Shown here: one piece after another, positions 23,820 to 36,390 of the stretch
How the letters are laid out: each line of letters begins with the position of its first letter
Numbering within the stretch: the first letter of the stretch is position 1
Assembly: GCA_004154925.1 (NCBI GenBank)
Contig: QJNS01000062.1
Location: 278,511 to 342,510 of the forward strand
DNA from: Monosporascus cannonballus
Taxonomy: Eukaryota > Ascomycota > Sordariomycetes > Xylariales
DNA: 64,000 nucleotides
Reading direction: 5' to 3'
Translations under genes and position numbers: made by a program
The notes under the pieces: model-generated
What the model saw: the letters and a program-made list of their open reading frames with translations, nothing else
The model's database searches: none
What the model was told of the DNA's origin: nothing

Positions 23820-26800
23820 CTAATCATCCCTGCTAGCCCAGAGGATATCCTTCCGCTTGTAGAAGAGCATGACGGGCGTCTCTTTCCCCTTGCACTCGAA
23901 CAACTCTCGTTGGATCTGCCGATCCATGTCCACCTCGTCCGTGCTGGAGTCATTACATTTGGTCCACAAGCTGCCGCTGCCCTCTCTGACCCAGGTCCAG
24001 TAGTGTCCAGAGTGGCTGTCCGGGCCGTTATGGATGACGATGGCATATAGGTCGTAGATAGGGTCCTCTTCGTAACCGCCGAGCATATCTGTGGGCTGTT
24101 TGCCGAGGAATGGTCGCAGTTGCTCCTTATCATACCTGTGCTTGCGGAGGTCGAGGTCGTCGAACGGAAACTCCATGGGGAACGTATTCTTCAGCGGCAC
24201 CCTCGTCGTGTGGATGGTCCTGAGAACTTTGACGCAGAGAAGGGGGGCAGCTCTCAGCAGGAAGTTTCGCCTTCTCTTGTGCTTGTTCTTGCAGGTTTCG
24301 CATGTACTCTCCAGGACTTCGTCAGGCGCAAACTCCCGATCAAAGGCAGCAGGTAAACTATCTAATTGGCCTCCTTTTGTGCTGTCGGCAGGATATGCGA
24401 CGACGAACGGTTCAGCCTCAAGCTTATATGACTTGGCGTTGCATTCAGGATTCGTACACGTGAACTCTTGGGAGATGACGTTTTGCCAATATTTGTCAAC
24501 AATGGAGTGATGGAGGTCATAGTAGGAAAGCCATGTGTTTAGTACGTCGCCCAGTGGCGCTTGAGAGTTCTGGATCTTGGGCGTTTTAAAGTCCGGTTCC
24601 TTTGCACTGGTATTGCGTTTGGTATTGGTCTCCATGTCTAACTGGTCGAGGAGGAAGGTGGTGAGTTCTTCGGCATCATGCTGCTCATTGTCCCCAAATT
24701 TGATGATTCTGTTTCGGTATTCGTAGCCCTGGTGAATGGATCGTAGGTAATTCTTAAAACTCGTGTCAGTACAGATGCGAGATACAAACATACATTTGAA
24801 CCTACCATAAGAAGCGCAGCCCTCATCACTTCGAACTGCCGGTTGTTCAGATACTGAAATATGCTGCCAAGGATCCTTGCGAGGAGCTGTGGCGAAGGTT
24901 TATCTTGGGAATGATTTGCGGCACGCCATGAGACCGGCCAGTCACTGCGAGTCACTTCGCTTGCGAACCGAGGGGACGCAAGAAGGGCTTGAAGAACCGA
25001 GTTACAATAGCACCACTGGTAAGGATTTTCAAGGCCCGTCCTTTTCTTACGCGCTAGGCTGGCGGCAGACTTTTTGGCATAAACGGCGGAGCTTGATCCG
25101 TCATCTTTCGTTTCCAGCCCGCTATATCTGGTTCTTGGGACGGCAGGGGCTGGACGGGCCGGTGGAGCTGGTGATATATTGTAAAGACGTTCTTCGTCGG
25201 ATAAGGAAGAGATGGTCGGGGGAGAGGTCATCGACTCCTGCAATTGGGATACGGAGGGAAAGCGGCGCATCACCTCTTCAGCCGACCTGTAGTAGTCATT
25301 AGGGGACGATGCAGCCTCATCTGCCTTGATCGATTTCTCGAACTGCTCAATTTCCTTTTGATTCAAGGTTTTCGTCTTGGTCCTGGCCCGTCGCCTATCG
25401 AGGGCCCTAGGCCCACGGGGCCTTCTTGATGATTGATTAGTCCTAGAAACGGCCAACGACTGCAACCCAAGCTCCTCAACCCAAGCATCTAAACCGCCAG
25501 CTAGAAGTTTAGGGGGGTTTCTAAGCTGCCTAGTATAGTTATAGTGCAACAGAGCGTTCATTATGGTGTAAACGACCATGGCCTGAGAACTCCCGGTTAT
25601 CCTCTTCGGGACTGACGTCGAATCTTGGTCGTAGACAACGACCAGGTCAACCTTGTCGCGCTGTTCAAATGCCAGCTTTTCTGCGGGATCGGCAAGTATC
25701 ATACTGTCCTGGATGTCATCTGCGGATATGTTCTCACGCGATAGAACTTCAGGCTCGACACATATTGTCCTTTGAGACAAAATGTGACCATCGTCGAACG
25801 CCTCTCGATCGCGAACATCTATAACGAGCAGTTGCACTTTGCTGCTCCCTTGTCTCATGTAGTTTAGAAGCTCCTGTGGGGTGATGGTCTCGCCTTCGGG
25901 AATTTCAATACCAGATGGCCGCGGGGTTGGAGGCGACTCTTTATACGTGTGTGCGGCGGCGAACTGTTCTCCGCTGAAAGCCTTGATCGCATTCTCCATC
26001 GAAGTCCTGGCCGAAGCGCTGGGGACAGAAGCGATCGAATTAGTCCTACTAAACATACCACGAGGTGTACTGGATGGTAAAGCAGCCACCTCGCTAGTGA
26101 TGGTGCCTCGGGCAGGACTGTATATAGCGTCAGGAACCTTTGGCATGGGCGGTACGGAGCTGTCTACCGAGGGTTTTGACCGATGGGCGACAGGCATCTC
26201 CCTAGGGCCAGCGGGCTTTAGAAGGAGGGCACCATTCGACGGCTGGGGATCGCGCAGTTTCGCAAAACGGCTGTTGAGATCGTGGGACGTGGAGCTGGAG
26301 CCGGACTTGATCGCGTTGCCATGCAAGGCTTGGGGCTTCGGATGAACCATGGGCCTGGACTTGGGCCCGCTTGCCTCTGAGTGGCTTTGCTCAGCAAAGC
26401 CGGGAGCGGGTTTCGTTCCGTTTTGACGAGGGATACCATTGCAGACCTGACTATGCGCTGGCTTGCTGGAAGGAACACTTGGCAAGTCTATGAGAGCGGC
26501 ATCACTGGAGGTTCGTGAGGAGCGGATCGGTCGGACGCCACTTCTCTTGTTGTCCTCCTTGATGAGGATCTTGATCTTGTCGAATGTCTCGCCATTCTTG
26601 GTGATCTTCGCTTTGAGCGCATTATAGAGTCGGCTAAGATCTCCGCTGCCAGACTTCAAAGAAGGATAATCCTTGTGCTTCGGGACGGTATCCACGGCGA
26701 TAGTAAAAGCCTTGATATACTCTTGCAATGCTAGATCTGGGCGGCCGAAGTCGCTGAATGTGCTAGCCTGCCGCATGCAACTATCACCAATCTCCAGGAC

Positions 26801-27052
26801 TTTACGCAAGGGGGTGTGGGGATCGAGATCGACTCCCACAGAGGTTAAGTCGTCTATGTGGCGGAAGGGTGTCTTTGCACTGGCAGGTCCTCCATTTCCG
26901 TTCATCGCCCATGTATTGGAACTTCCGTTGCTGCCATGTTTTGTGGACGTGCTCGTGCTCGTGCTCGAATAACCGTTTGCGCGCGAGGCCATGCCGTCTT
27001 GTGGGCCGGGTACAGGAACAGGGGAGGGTCTCGAAAAAGCAACAGGACTCAT
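23820..27052 (-). CDS. DOA4: Doa4/USP8-type ubiquitin C-terminal hydrolase
   Basis: Model on the minus strand: exon 1 27052-24806, intron 24805-24753 (53 bp, GTAGGT...TTAAG), exon 2 24752-23820; 1,059 residues. Domains in order are a Ser/Thr-rich N-terminus, then a helical USP8-dimer/MIT-like region (about 50-175, with RKVLEIGDSCMRQAS). A linker rich in Pro/Ser precedes a rhodanese-like domain (about 385-530, LLVIDVRDREAFDDGHI) that lacks the catalytic Cys loop. The USP catalytic domain runs from about 670: Cys box with Cys681 in GLENPYQWCYCNS, zinc ribbon CTNPEC and CETC (848/853 and 900/903), His box with His999 in SGHYWTW and Asn1016 in KCNDSS. This is the architecture of yeast Doa4 and human USP8, which strip ubiquitin from cargo at endosomes before multivesicular-body sorting. 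VPS27 lies divergently 1.26 kb away. The Cys box is unusual: Tyr-Gln replaces the usual Gly-Asn before the catalytic Cys pair. Confidence 0.9.
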
Positions 27053-28310
27053 AATTCACCCGGGAGGGTGCCCGATATCATGCCGCGATCATATACTAGG
27101 GGCAGGTCGCGTGATACGGGCAGCTATAGTATAATGGCGTGGCGTTGGGGAGGTAGAGCCCAGCTCCTTTGTCAAATCCAAGCCGAGTCAGGCAAAAATA
27201 ATGTCTAAAGAGAGGGATTTATGAGCAGGAATTGTTGATCTGGCTCCGGTCTTGGTAACAGTTGCTGAGACGCATTCTGTCGAGAGGGAGAGACAACCTT
27301 GGAGGCAAGGACTCGAGGGGTTGGAATGTGGGATGCGAACAAGGTTGCTGAAAGCAGTCTAGAGGTGCTAGTTACTTTCGAGAGGGCAAGGCAGGTTAGA
27401 TATATATACCAATGCACTGTTGAATGAACTTGCAAGCGGCTTTGTAAAGAGGGAGAGCTGACAACATAGGATTGAGAATACCAAACCCTACAAAATGTCC
27501 ATCACGGCGCGCGACACAAATCTGCAAGAAACCGGGTGCAGGTTGCTGTGTACGATCCGAACCTACACCTGTGATTACATGCATCTCGGTAATAAAAGCG
27601 GTTGTACATAAGGCGTTGCACAAAAAAGACCGAGAAGACTTAGGTAAGCAAGCGGTTACGTCGTCAGAGGGGCAACAGGGGGCAATACGTAACGTGCTGT
27701 AGTGCAGATAACTGTTTAATGATATGACGACCCCGGGGCTGCCTTCTAACCTGGGGGTGGGGGGGTTGCCTTGCTAGTACTGTACATATCAGCGCTCAGC
27801 TACAAGGCGTAAACTTATTAATACCCGTGGATATCTGGGTATTAACGTATAGGTGATACATGTAGACTAGCTAGGTAAAGTCGGGCCCGGTGTCTAATGG
27901 CTGAAATATGGGGAATTGGAACTCCTCTGCCCTTTGGTGCTTGTAGGTAGCCGGCAGGGCCCCATCTGCTGCGAGGGCTACCGTGATCACACATACGTAA
28001 TGCATGGGTAACCCAATCATGCCTGCCTAGCGACTCCATCCGGCTCGGTGCTATTCGCCCAGAGCCCGTGAACCACCAAACTACCTCCCTTATCTTTACT
28101 CTACACGTGCATGCGGCGTTGCTTGCCTACCCTCCAAGTACATACCTCAAATCAACAGGCAGCCATTGATTGATATCTTCGTCTCTCAAGCCTCATACTA
28201 CACAATACAAGCAGTATATATCCCCTATCGCCCGTTACCAACCAACTTTGCGCTTTCTGTCCTACATCCGCGACGCCGATAAGTCCGTTTCCGTTTCCGC
28301 TTTCCCCAAT
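27053..28310. promoter_or_regulatory. Shared intergenic region of divergent DOA4 and VPS27
   Basis: These 1,258 bp lie between two start codons pointing away from each other, so both promoters must be here. Open frames inside are short and overlapping. A G-run (27761-27769) and a pyrimidine-rich leader before VPS27 are visible. I cannot assign transcription factor sites with confidence. Confidence 0.55.
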
Positions 28311-30456
28311 ATGATGGGCGGCTGGTTCTCGTCCTCGGCCAATAGCGCCTTGGACGAGCAGATCGAGAAAGCTACGAGCAGCAGCTTGGAAGACATCGCC
28401 CTGAACCTTGAGATATCCGACATCATCCGCTCCCGGACAGTCCAACCGAAAGACGCCATGCGATCCCTAAAGCGGAGAATCGGTGCCAAAAACCCCAACC
28501 AGCAACTCGGCGCCCTCATCCTCACAGATACGTGCGTCAAGAATGGCGGCGCTCACTTTCTCGTTGAAGTTGCTTCCAGAGAGTTTATGGACAATCTTAC
28601 CTCTCTCCTCCACGCTGTCGGGCCCGCCGCGGTGAATCAGGAAGTCAAGACCAAGATACTCGAGTTGATACAGTCATGGGCTGCTGCTGCTGAAGGCCGC
28701 CACGAATTAAAATACATTGAAGAGACGTACAGGGCCTTGCAGAGAGACGGCTTCCGATTCCCGCCTCGCGTCACCGTCGCGAGCAGCATGATTGATAGTA
28801 GCGCTGTACGTATTACATATCTGCCATCTGTCGATCGCTGGAGTGAACACAGCTAACTTCCCTTTTCGTCGCGACAGCCCCCTGAGTGGACCGACTCCGA
28901 TGTCTGCATGCGATGCCGAACCCCCTTCACTTTTACTAACCGGAAGCATCATTGTCGCAACTGCGGGAACTGTTTCGATCAGCAGTGCTCGAGCAAGACC
29001 CTCCCCCTCCCACACTTAGGCATCTTACAGGCCGTACGAGTTGATGATGGATGCTATGCAAAGCTCACCGACAAGTCGAATAAGGGCGCTCCTAGTGGTC
29101 AGCAACGTACAACGTCAACCTCGTCTTTTCCTCATAAGAACCGCAGTACATCGGCTATGCAACCCCGAAATGCGCGTGTTGACGATGACTTCGACGAGGA
29201 TCTTAAGAAAGCACTGGCTATGAGCTTGGAGGATGTTCAGACCCATAGCAAAGGCTACGCCCCACCTACCAACAACGCGCCAGCCGCGGCATATGCGAAG
29301 ACCAATGGGCAATCGACCTCTCCGATAAAAGCACAGGAGGAAGAAGACGAAGACCTCAGGGCGGCTATAGCCGCCTCGCTCGCCGATATGGAGGAGCAAA
29401 AGCAGAAACATGCCGCAGTCTTGAAACAGCAGGCAGACAGCGTCCCAGTCGCCTCGGCGGCTCAGTTCGCTCTGCCAAAAAACGACTACGAGCTCACTCC
29501 AGTTGAGGCTGAGAATATAAATCTTTTCGCGACACTAGTGGACAGACTTCAGACGCAGCCTCCCGGCACGATCCTGAGAGAACCACAAATCCAGGAGCTC
29601 TATGATTCCATAGGGGCGTTACGACCTAAGTTAGCCCGGACGTATGGGGAAACAATGAGCAAGCACGGTAAACTAGAGGTCCCTAACTTCAGGCTTGTTA
29701 CCAGCGGCTAACTTCGCTCTAGATACCCTTTTGGACTTGCATGCCAAGCTCTCAACGGTCGTTCGGTACTATGACAGGATGTTAGAGGAGCGTCTATCGA
29801 AGGCATATAGCCAACACGGCATTGGCGGTTATTCTCTACCTCCCCCACGGCAGCCCTCCGGTCCCTACCCCTCGATGCGTTCTACAGCCGGCCCAGGGGC
29901 AGCAGAGAACTTCTACACTAACGCCCCACCGTCTCAGTTTAACCAAACGCCGACCGGCCAACCTTATGCTCATCACAGCCAACCGACTCCACAACCTCAG
30001 TATGCGAACTATGACAAGCGTGGTTCAATATCATCTAGCAGTCAATATCCACATCCACCCCAAAGGACCGATAGCTGGCAGACTCAAGCTCCCTCGGGAC
30101 CTGCCCAGTATCCAAACCCAACAAACTACGCACCTACCGAGCCTTCTACGCCGGCGTCCCATGCGCAACGTGCGATACCCCCGAACCAGCCCAGCAGAGC
30201 TCCTGAGCTAGGTGGTCCTTCTGCACCAGATCCGAACGCTGCCTATTACTGCAACACGCAACGTAACCCCGATGGACAGGCGCCGAGTGGCCCAGTGGAG
30301 TCTGCAGCATCTCCTTATCCCAACCTCCAGCAGTCGGTGAACTACAATCAACAGTCTGTGCCCCCAACCCCTGCCTCAGTCCCTTCGCGGTTGTCACAAC
30401 CATCACAACCTCCTCAGCAATACGCGCCATCGACGCAGCACCCTCTACAGCCATAT

Positions 30457-30490
<34 letters not shown>

Positions 30491-30645
30491 CACCACCTCA
30501 ACAGCCACAGCATACAGGCCATACCCCTCAGGCATATCAGGCTACTGGTCCGGGCTACTCCAATTTCAGCCAGGATTCCTTCCCGTCGGCGCCCCAACAC
30601 GCGCCTCCGAAGCCCATCGTGGAAGAAAGCTTGATTGATCTATGA
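28311..30645 (+). CDS. VPS27: ESCRT-0 subunit Vps27 (VHS-FYVE-UIM protein)
   Basis: Model: exons 28311-28805, 28878-29667 and 29723-30645; introns 72 and 55 bp; 735 residues. The start is set at ATG 28311 (next ATG three bases on), because the VHS domain begins at once with [19 protein letters not shown]. The frame is open upstream but not conserved. VHS is about 10-150. FYVE is about 166-225, with [19 protein letters not shown] and RVDDGCY, which binds PI3P. Two ubiquitin-interacting motifs are visible ([15 protein letters not shown] at about 272 and [15 protein letters not shown] at about 323). A helical GAT-like segment ([21 protein letters not shown]) would bind Hse1. A long Pro/Gln-rich tail with a run of 11 Gln (30462-30488 region) ends in a clathrin-box-like LIDL at the very C-terminus. 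Vps27 recruits ubiquitinated cargo to endosomes and starts ESCRT sorting. Confidence 0.95.
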
Positions 30646-31760
30646 GACGCATGAGATGGCCAAAATTTACATCCTCAAAACTAGTTGTAGATTCCATAGG
30701 AAGGACTCGCCCGGCTTTGAGCATCAACCCCCTTTGTAAATACCCAGAATTGCGTGACTTGTTCTTATGTTGGCTATCTCGGACGGAAACCGCCCGAGAG
30801 TCGAGTGGAGTCTTTACAGTTTTCCGGGGCTTGTAAAGCACCAGGGGAGTCGTCAGGGACTCAATTCCATGATATTGGTCGATTTGGTTATGGAGGCTTC
30901 AAACCTCGCGCGGGAGAATGGTTTGGGGTGAAGCAATAGGGTAGTATGCAAAGGCATTCTGAATTCTACTCCTGCCCCGGCTTACGTCCACTGCACCGCC
31001 GGCATGCCGAGTGCTCTGGCGCGCCTGAATGGCACCATCTTCGCTGCGCATTTCCCACGTCCCGTGCCTTTCGCGTATGCCCCCTATGGGACGCCAGAGG
31101 CCGACTTTGAAACTATCGTGGTTTGTTGGCATCCATGACTTAAACTGGCGGCTATGGACTGGGGTTGGTCGTCGCGGCTGGCTAAATCGGACCCTGGCCT
31201 CATATGTACCTCTATACTCAAGGCGCCTCTAAGATGTCAAATGTTGGGATAAGAGTTACGCGTAGGATGGTGTGATATATAGACACTGGACCGAACAGCT
31301 GCCATTCGCACCATTCCGCGAAGACATGTATACTGTTATACATCAGCCAGGTATATATACACAGTTTAGGTTCTGCACAGGGGCCCTATCCTCGAACTTA
31401 CTAACTTAAGTGGAAACTTCCTGCTAAGCCCACCCTATTGCGTCATTGCTTTTTATTGGACAGACGCATGGATATGCCCCTCCACCATTGTCAGGTCACT
31501 CCCCCAGTTCCATTTCGTACTTGCAGTACCCCGCCAACATCAACTTCAACTCGTTACGCAACGATTGAAGATCGCTAATCCTTAATTTCTGCCAATACGT
31601 ACGAACGTAGATATATTCCGCTTGACAGTCTCTACCAGCCACGGGCTTGTGTGTGCCATATTATTCCTTTGAGATTATCGGATAAGAAGATCAAAGATCA
31701 TTCGCGCGACTATCGACTGCGATCTATTCTGGAACCTACCTTTGCTGCGTCGCCTTCGTT
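30646..31760. other. Intergenic between VPS27 and HBS1
   Basis: No gene seen. Contains the VPS27 3' flank and the HBS1 promoter; sequence from about 31400 becomes pyrimidine-rich, as typical of a leader. Small open frames lack motifs. Confidence 0.5.
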
Positions 31761-34465
31761 ATGTCTCGCCATCAGGCTTATCGTAACTATGACTATGAGA
31801 ACGACCTCGACGAGTACGATGGTGAAGAGTACGACGACGAGGAGGACGAGGAGTACGAGGAGGATGAGCTGAGCCCAGAAGACCGCGGTGCGTATTTCCA
31901 TGGACTTTGGAATGGCGTATCATTGGGTCAGCAGCACTGGTGCTGATTGCTTCCCTTCCTGAATATAGCCCAGATGGTGGCTGGCACTGCCGAAATCCGT
32001 GCCGCGCTGGGCGACGAAGCTTCAAAAGTCACGACACAACAAATACAAGAGGCACTATGGCACTATTATTACGATGTTGACAAGTCTATCGCCTACTTGG
32101 TGAGCAAGTTCATCGCGCCACCGCCCAAGGCTGCTAAGAGTGCCACGAAGAAACAAAAAGGAGGTCAGTACAGCGTTTCTTCTTTATGGTCTACAGACAC
32201 TCTGGGTCAGGTTGGAGCAAGAAATTGTCTGGCAGAACGTCAGCAAAAGTTTGTATATCCAGGTGTGTACACTGGCCACAGAGCGCAGCAGAGGTTTGAC
32301 ATGCTAATATATCAATAGCTGGCCAGGGGCCATCAGACCGCTCGGACCGATTTTCATTCCAAGATTTCTTCAGTGACATGCCATGGTTGGATATTCCCAA
32401 GGATCGAGAAACAGTTTTCGTTGAACCATCACTGCCTCGAGGTGGTTTGCTAGGAGGAGCTAGCGCGTCAGGCGGCAAGATGTCCAAACTCCAAGCTCTA
32501 GCTGCGGCGCGGAAAAAGAAAGCCGAAGACCAGAAGTCGGAGAAAGTCGTCAAGGAGACCACCCAGCAAGTCGGCCAGCTCTCTCTTGGCTCTCAGTCCG
32601 AAGGCAACGAGGAGAAGATGAGGCCGCCCGGGTCGGCCGTTGGAAAGGAGTCGATGTCAGCCCAGGCAAGGGCAAATCTGGACCCCCAAGGCCTGGACCA
32701 GACGCAGGAATCCCGCCGTGAAAAAGTCGCAACACAATCAACTGAACCAGCACCTTCTCCGGTAATAGAGAAGGCGCCACCGCTGGAGACGGCCGCCCCA
32801 TCTGCTTTTGCTCAAGCCCTCCTTGGCCCAGTCTCAAACCCAGCTACCCATGCGCAGCAGAATCATTACCCATTGCCTTATATGAATTTGGCTTCATCCG
32901 TAACTGACGCCTTCTCAGAGCCGAGTCCAGATGACGTGGTTCTCATAGCACAATCGAAAGGTTCGCTTTCAGCGAAGAGGCTACAAGCATGAGGTACTAA
33001 TTCGTCCGTATCAGCGAGCAATAAGAAATTGGCTGCCTCCACAACGAAAAAGAAGGGGGTGTCTGACGAGAAAGCCGCAAGCACAAGCGACGGTCTCAAA
33101 GATCTTAAGATTGACGACACACCCTTGCCCAAAAGCAAGAACCTAGATGTGTTAAGCGAGTATGAAAAGAGCAAAAGCAAGAAGAGCGCGAGTTTTGTTG
33201 TCGTTGGTAAGAAGCAGTATCGCCTTGGCAATGCTTCGCTCAAGTACTGACTGAACCAAGGCCACGTGGACGCCGGAAAGAGCACACTGATGGGACGTTT
33301 ATTGCTTGATCTCAATGTTGTGGACCAGCGCACCATCGAGCGGTACAGAAAAGAGGCAGAGGCCATGGGGAAATCATCGTTTGCGCTCGCCTGGGTTTTG
33401 GACCAGCGGACGGAGGAACGATCACGTGGCGTCACCATCGACATTGCGACGAACAAATTCGAGACCGAGAGCACCTCATTCACCATTCTGGATGCGCCGG
33501 GGCACCGCGACTTTATACCCAACATGATTGCAGGGGCCAGCCAAGCTGATTTCGCTATATTAGTCGTAGATGCGATGACTGGTGCTTTTGAATCTGGACT
33601 CAAGGGCCAAACAAGGGAGCATTCGCTTCTTCTACGTAGCATGGGCGTGTCCCGAATTATCGTTGCAGTCAACAAGTTGGACACCGTTAACTGGTCGCAA
33701 GAGAGGTTTGACGAGATCACGCAACAAGTCTCTGGTTTCTTGTCCGCCACCGGGTTTCAGCTGAAAAATATCAGCTTCGTGCCAGTGTCCGGCTTGCACG
33801 GAGACAATTTGGTTAAACGATCCACCGACTCAGCAGGAGACTGGTACAGGGGCAATACTCTAATTGAGGAATTAGAGAGCTCAGAGCCGATGTCAAGGGC
33901 ATTAGACAAGCCGCTACGCATGACTATTTCAGAGGTCTACCGGTCAACCCAAAGTCCACTCACGATTTCCGGCCGTCTCGATGCCGGGTCCTTGCAAACC
34001 GGCGATGCGTTACTCATCCAACCCAGTGGCGAGAAAGCCTACGTCAAGTCCTTGGAACTGGATGGTGAACCAGCCGATTGGGCCGTTGCAGGGCAAAACG
34101 CCGTGGTTCATCTTGCCAATATCGACCCCATTCACGTCCGCGTGGGGGACATCGTCTGTGATATCAAGCAACCGATCGCCTGCATAGACGCGTTCACCGT
34201 CAAAGTTCTAGCCTTCGACATCCTCATGCCAATGCAAGTTGACGCACACCGGGGCCGGCTACACGCTGCCGGGCAAATTGTAGAAATACCGGCATTGCTG
34301 GATAAGGTCAAGGGTACGGTATTGAAGAAGAAACCGAAGATCGTCAAGCCTGCGAGCGTAGCGAGGGTGGTTGTCAAGATGGGTACGAAGGTGCCGTTAG
34401 AAGCTGGCCAGCGCGTTGTGCTAAGGAGCGGTGGAGAAACGGTTGCTGCTGGTTTGTTGGAATAA
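31761..34465 (+). CDS. HBS1: HBS1-type translational GTPase (ribosome rescue)
   Basis: Model: exons 31761-31887, 31969-32163, 32319-32960, 33015-33206 and 33261-34465; introns 81, 155, 54 and 54 bp; 786 residues. All junctions keep frame, each with phase 1. The intron at 32961-33014 has a weak donor (GTTCGC) but a perfect TACTAAT branch. Splicing at 33207-33260 restores the G1 motif GHVDAGKS (about 386-393), which no single open frame contains. An acidic N-terminus is followed by the HBS1_N domain (IQEALWHYYYDVDKSIAYL, about 70-90). A Ser/Lys-rich linker precedes the GTPase domain with switch I ERSRGVTID, G3 DAPGH (about 463-467) and G4 NKLD (about 523-526), and EF-Tu-like beta-barrels end in RVVLRSGGETVAAGLL. 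The HBS1_N domain separates it from eRF3/Sup35. Hbs1 with Dom34 splits stalled ribosomes in no-go and non-stop decay. Confidence 0.95.
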
Positions 34466-34478
34466 CGGAGAAGGTGTA

Positions 34479-34524
34479 GGGGGGGGGGGGAATAGGGAGG
34501 TGCCCCCCCCCCCCCCCCCCCCCC
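34479..34524. repeat. Adjacent G12 and C22 homopolymer tracts
   Basis: A run of 12 G (34479-34490) is followed within 12 bases by a run of 22 C (34503-34524), 13-60 bp after the HBS1 stop codon. The pair could form a long G:C hairpin in the 3' UTR. It could also reflect assembly or read error, since homopolymer lengths are unreliable. Confidence 0.7.
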
Positions 34525-36390
34525 TCGGGAGGTGCCGCGTAACCCAGTTGCATCTGGGACGGCGAAAGACATTAGGAGAAGGTTTTTGTAACAACCTCGG
34601 TAGCCGGGCCCAGCGATAAACTGTGAGTATAAATCATCAACTTGGCGTCAATGGGGAATGTGGTGTTCATCGGCTCCTTGCTGGACCCCACCCACGTGTT
34701 AGTGTTGCTGGATTTTTTGTGAATGTGTCACCTTGGCCATGTGGCAAGACTAATACTGCAATTGACAGTGTGTCCTTTCGAAGTTGCGACTCAAGCTCGG
34801 GAAGCCAAGAAGAGAGGCGGCTCTAAGATGAACTCAAGGGTGACTGATATATGCATACGGAGTAAGCTGTTAGGCTGCGTGTCTTATTTGCGGCTCTGTA
34901 CGACCTAGACCAAAGAAGTAGCGATTTCCCGAGAAGCCGCAATGGGAGATTTTATGTCATATCTGGCATCTCCGGCGTGGTAGGACTTACTACGTACATA
35001 AAATGGTTAAAACGAGTGTGCGATTATCTTGACACAGAGTAGGCAATAAAGCACAGATCTTTGGGTCAAGTTTTTCTCAGGGTGGGGTAGAACGCTGTAT
35101 TGCCATTTTTGGGGCTAATCTGGCCAGAACCTTAGGTATGCATGTTAACACCTTTCGACATCTGAAGCATGGGGCTCGTATATGTAACAGCTCAGTGTGG
35201 TAAATGCATCATGCGTTGCGTACATGCGTAGTAACAACAACCTCCTTCCGAACCCGTCACGGATATGTTGTAGCCAAATAAGACGACTGTCTTTGGTGAC
35301 AGTCAGTCCAATCAAGGTGGCACTTTCTGGTAGATTCGGAGGCGACATGGCGATGCAGGGGTCGCCCCCACTCTACCCCACACCATCTGTGGGAGTTGAA
35401 TTTAGGTTTTGATTGTCGCAAGGTGGCATCTCGGTCAGCCTGTATGGACCAGAAGGAGTTCCCCTGGAATTGATGAGGTTGCCCTGACCCTCCACGGTAT
35501 TCACAATGATTGACAATATGCTAACCAGGCGGGATGCTTTATATTTCGCTCTAACAGTTCGTAATAATAGAATGCCCCTGGTAATTATTTTCTTTTTCAA
35601 AAAATTCTGAAAGCGTGGATTATTATCAGTTGTCGAGCTACCTCTATAGCCTCTCTGTACAGGCACTCTTATCGAGCACGGCTAAGGAAGCTCCAAAGTG
35701 ATAGCGGCCCTTGTCAAAGCCACTTGTTGAAGATGTAGAGAGAGAAAAAAAAAAAAAAAGAAAGAAGCGCGCCACTGCCATGGATAGGAGGCGACGAGTA
35801 GAAGGCACTCGATCAATGAATTGTAGTACAATTATGAGAAAAGTGGCAAGTTGAATCGAATGAATGAAGCAACTTGACAATCGAGTAACTGTCTAAAGTG
35901 CATTCACGAGGGGGGCGCCAAAGTGAAAGCTGGCCTTGTGGATGCTTCGGCCATGTCTATGCGGCTTGAAAGATACTTGGAACTCTGCGGAGAATCGCAT
36001 GGTAAGCTAAGGTATAAGGAACCTCTGGTGGGCTATCGATAGAAGATCCAGTTGGTCAATTGTACATAGCGGGTGGGTCCCTGTCGACGGGCCTTTTGGA
36101 AAATGTGTTCTCTCCAACGTGGCATCTTTGAACGCTATTGTAGCTTCTTGCCTTCCATATAAGAAATTCAGAAGCACAACTTTCTCGCTTCGACAATTTT
36201 CCCACTTACAAACACCACAACACTCCCTCTTCTCTCACCCACCTAATACTTCCCACACCAGAAGAAGTGGTGCAAGGGTACTACTAAGACTGGTCGGTGT
36301 CTTGTCGTCAAGCAGCTTCAAGTTCTTGCATTCATTACTACAACGTAAACGTAACGTCCTTGATACCAGACTACAGAGTCTGCCAACGCC
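34525..36390. other. Intergenic and BiP promoter/5' leader
   Basis: No gene seen. An A15 run is at 35745-35759. From about 36100 the sequence becomes pyrimidine-rich and carries short upstream ATGs, for example at 36119, consistent with a long BiP 5' leader. A UPRE-like sequence lies at 36114-36124. Confidence 0.5.
36114..36124 (+). promoter_or_regulatory. Candidate unfolded-protein-response element upstream of BiP
   Basis: CCAACGTGGCA lies about 270 bp before the BiP ATG. Its ACGTGG core resembles sites of the Hac1/XBP1 bZIP class that induces ER chaperone genes. The match to the Aspergillus HacA consensus is imperfect, so this is a position-supported guess. Confidence 0.3.
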
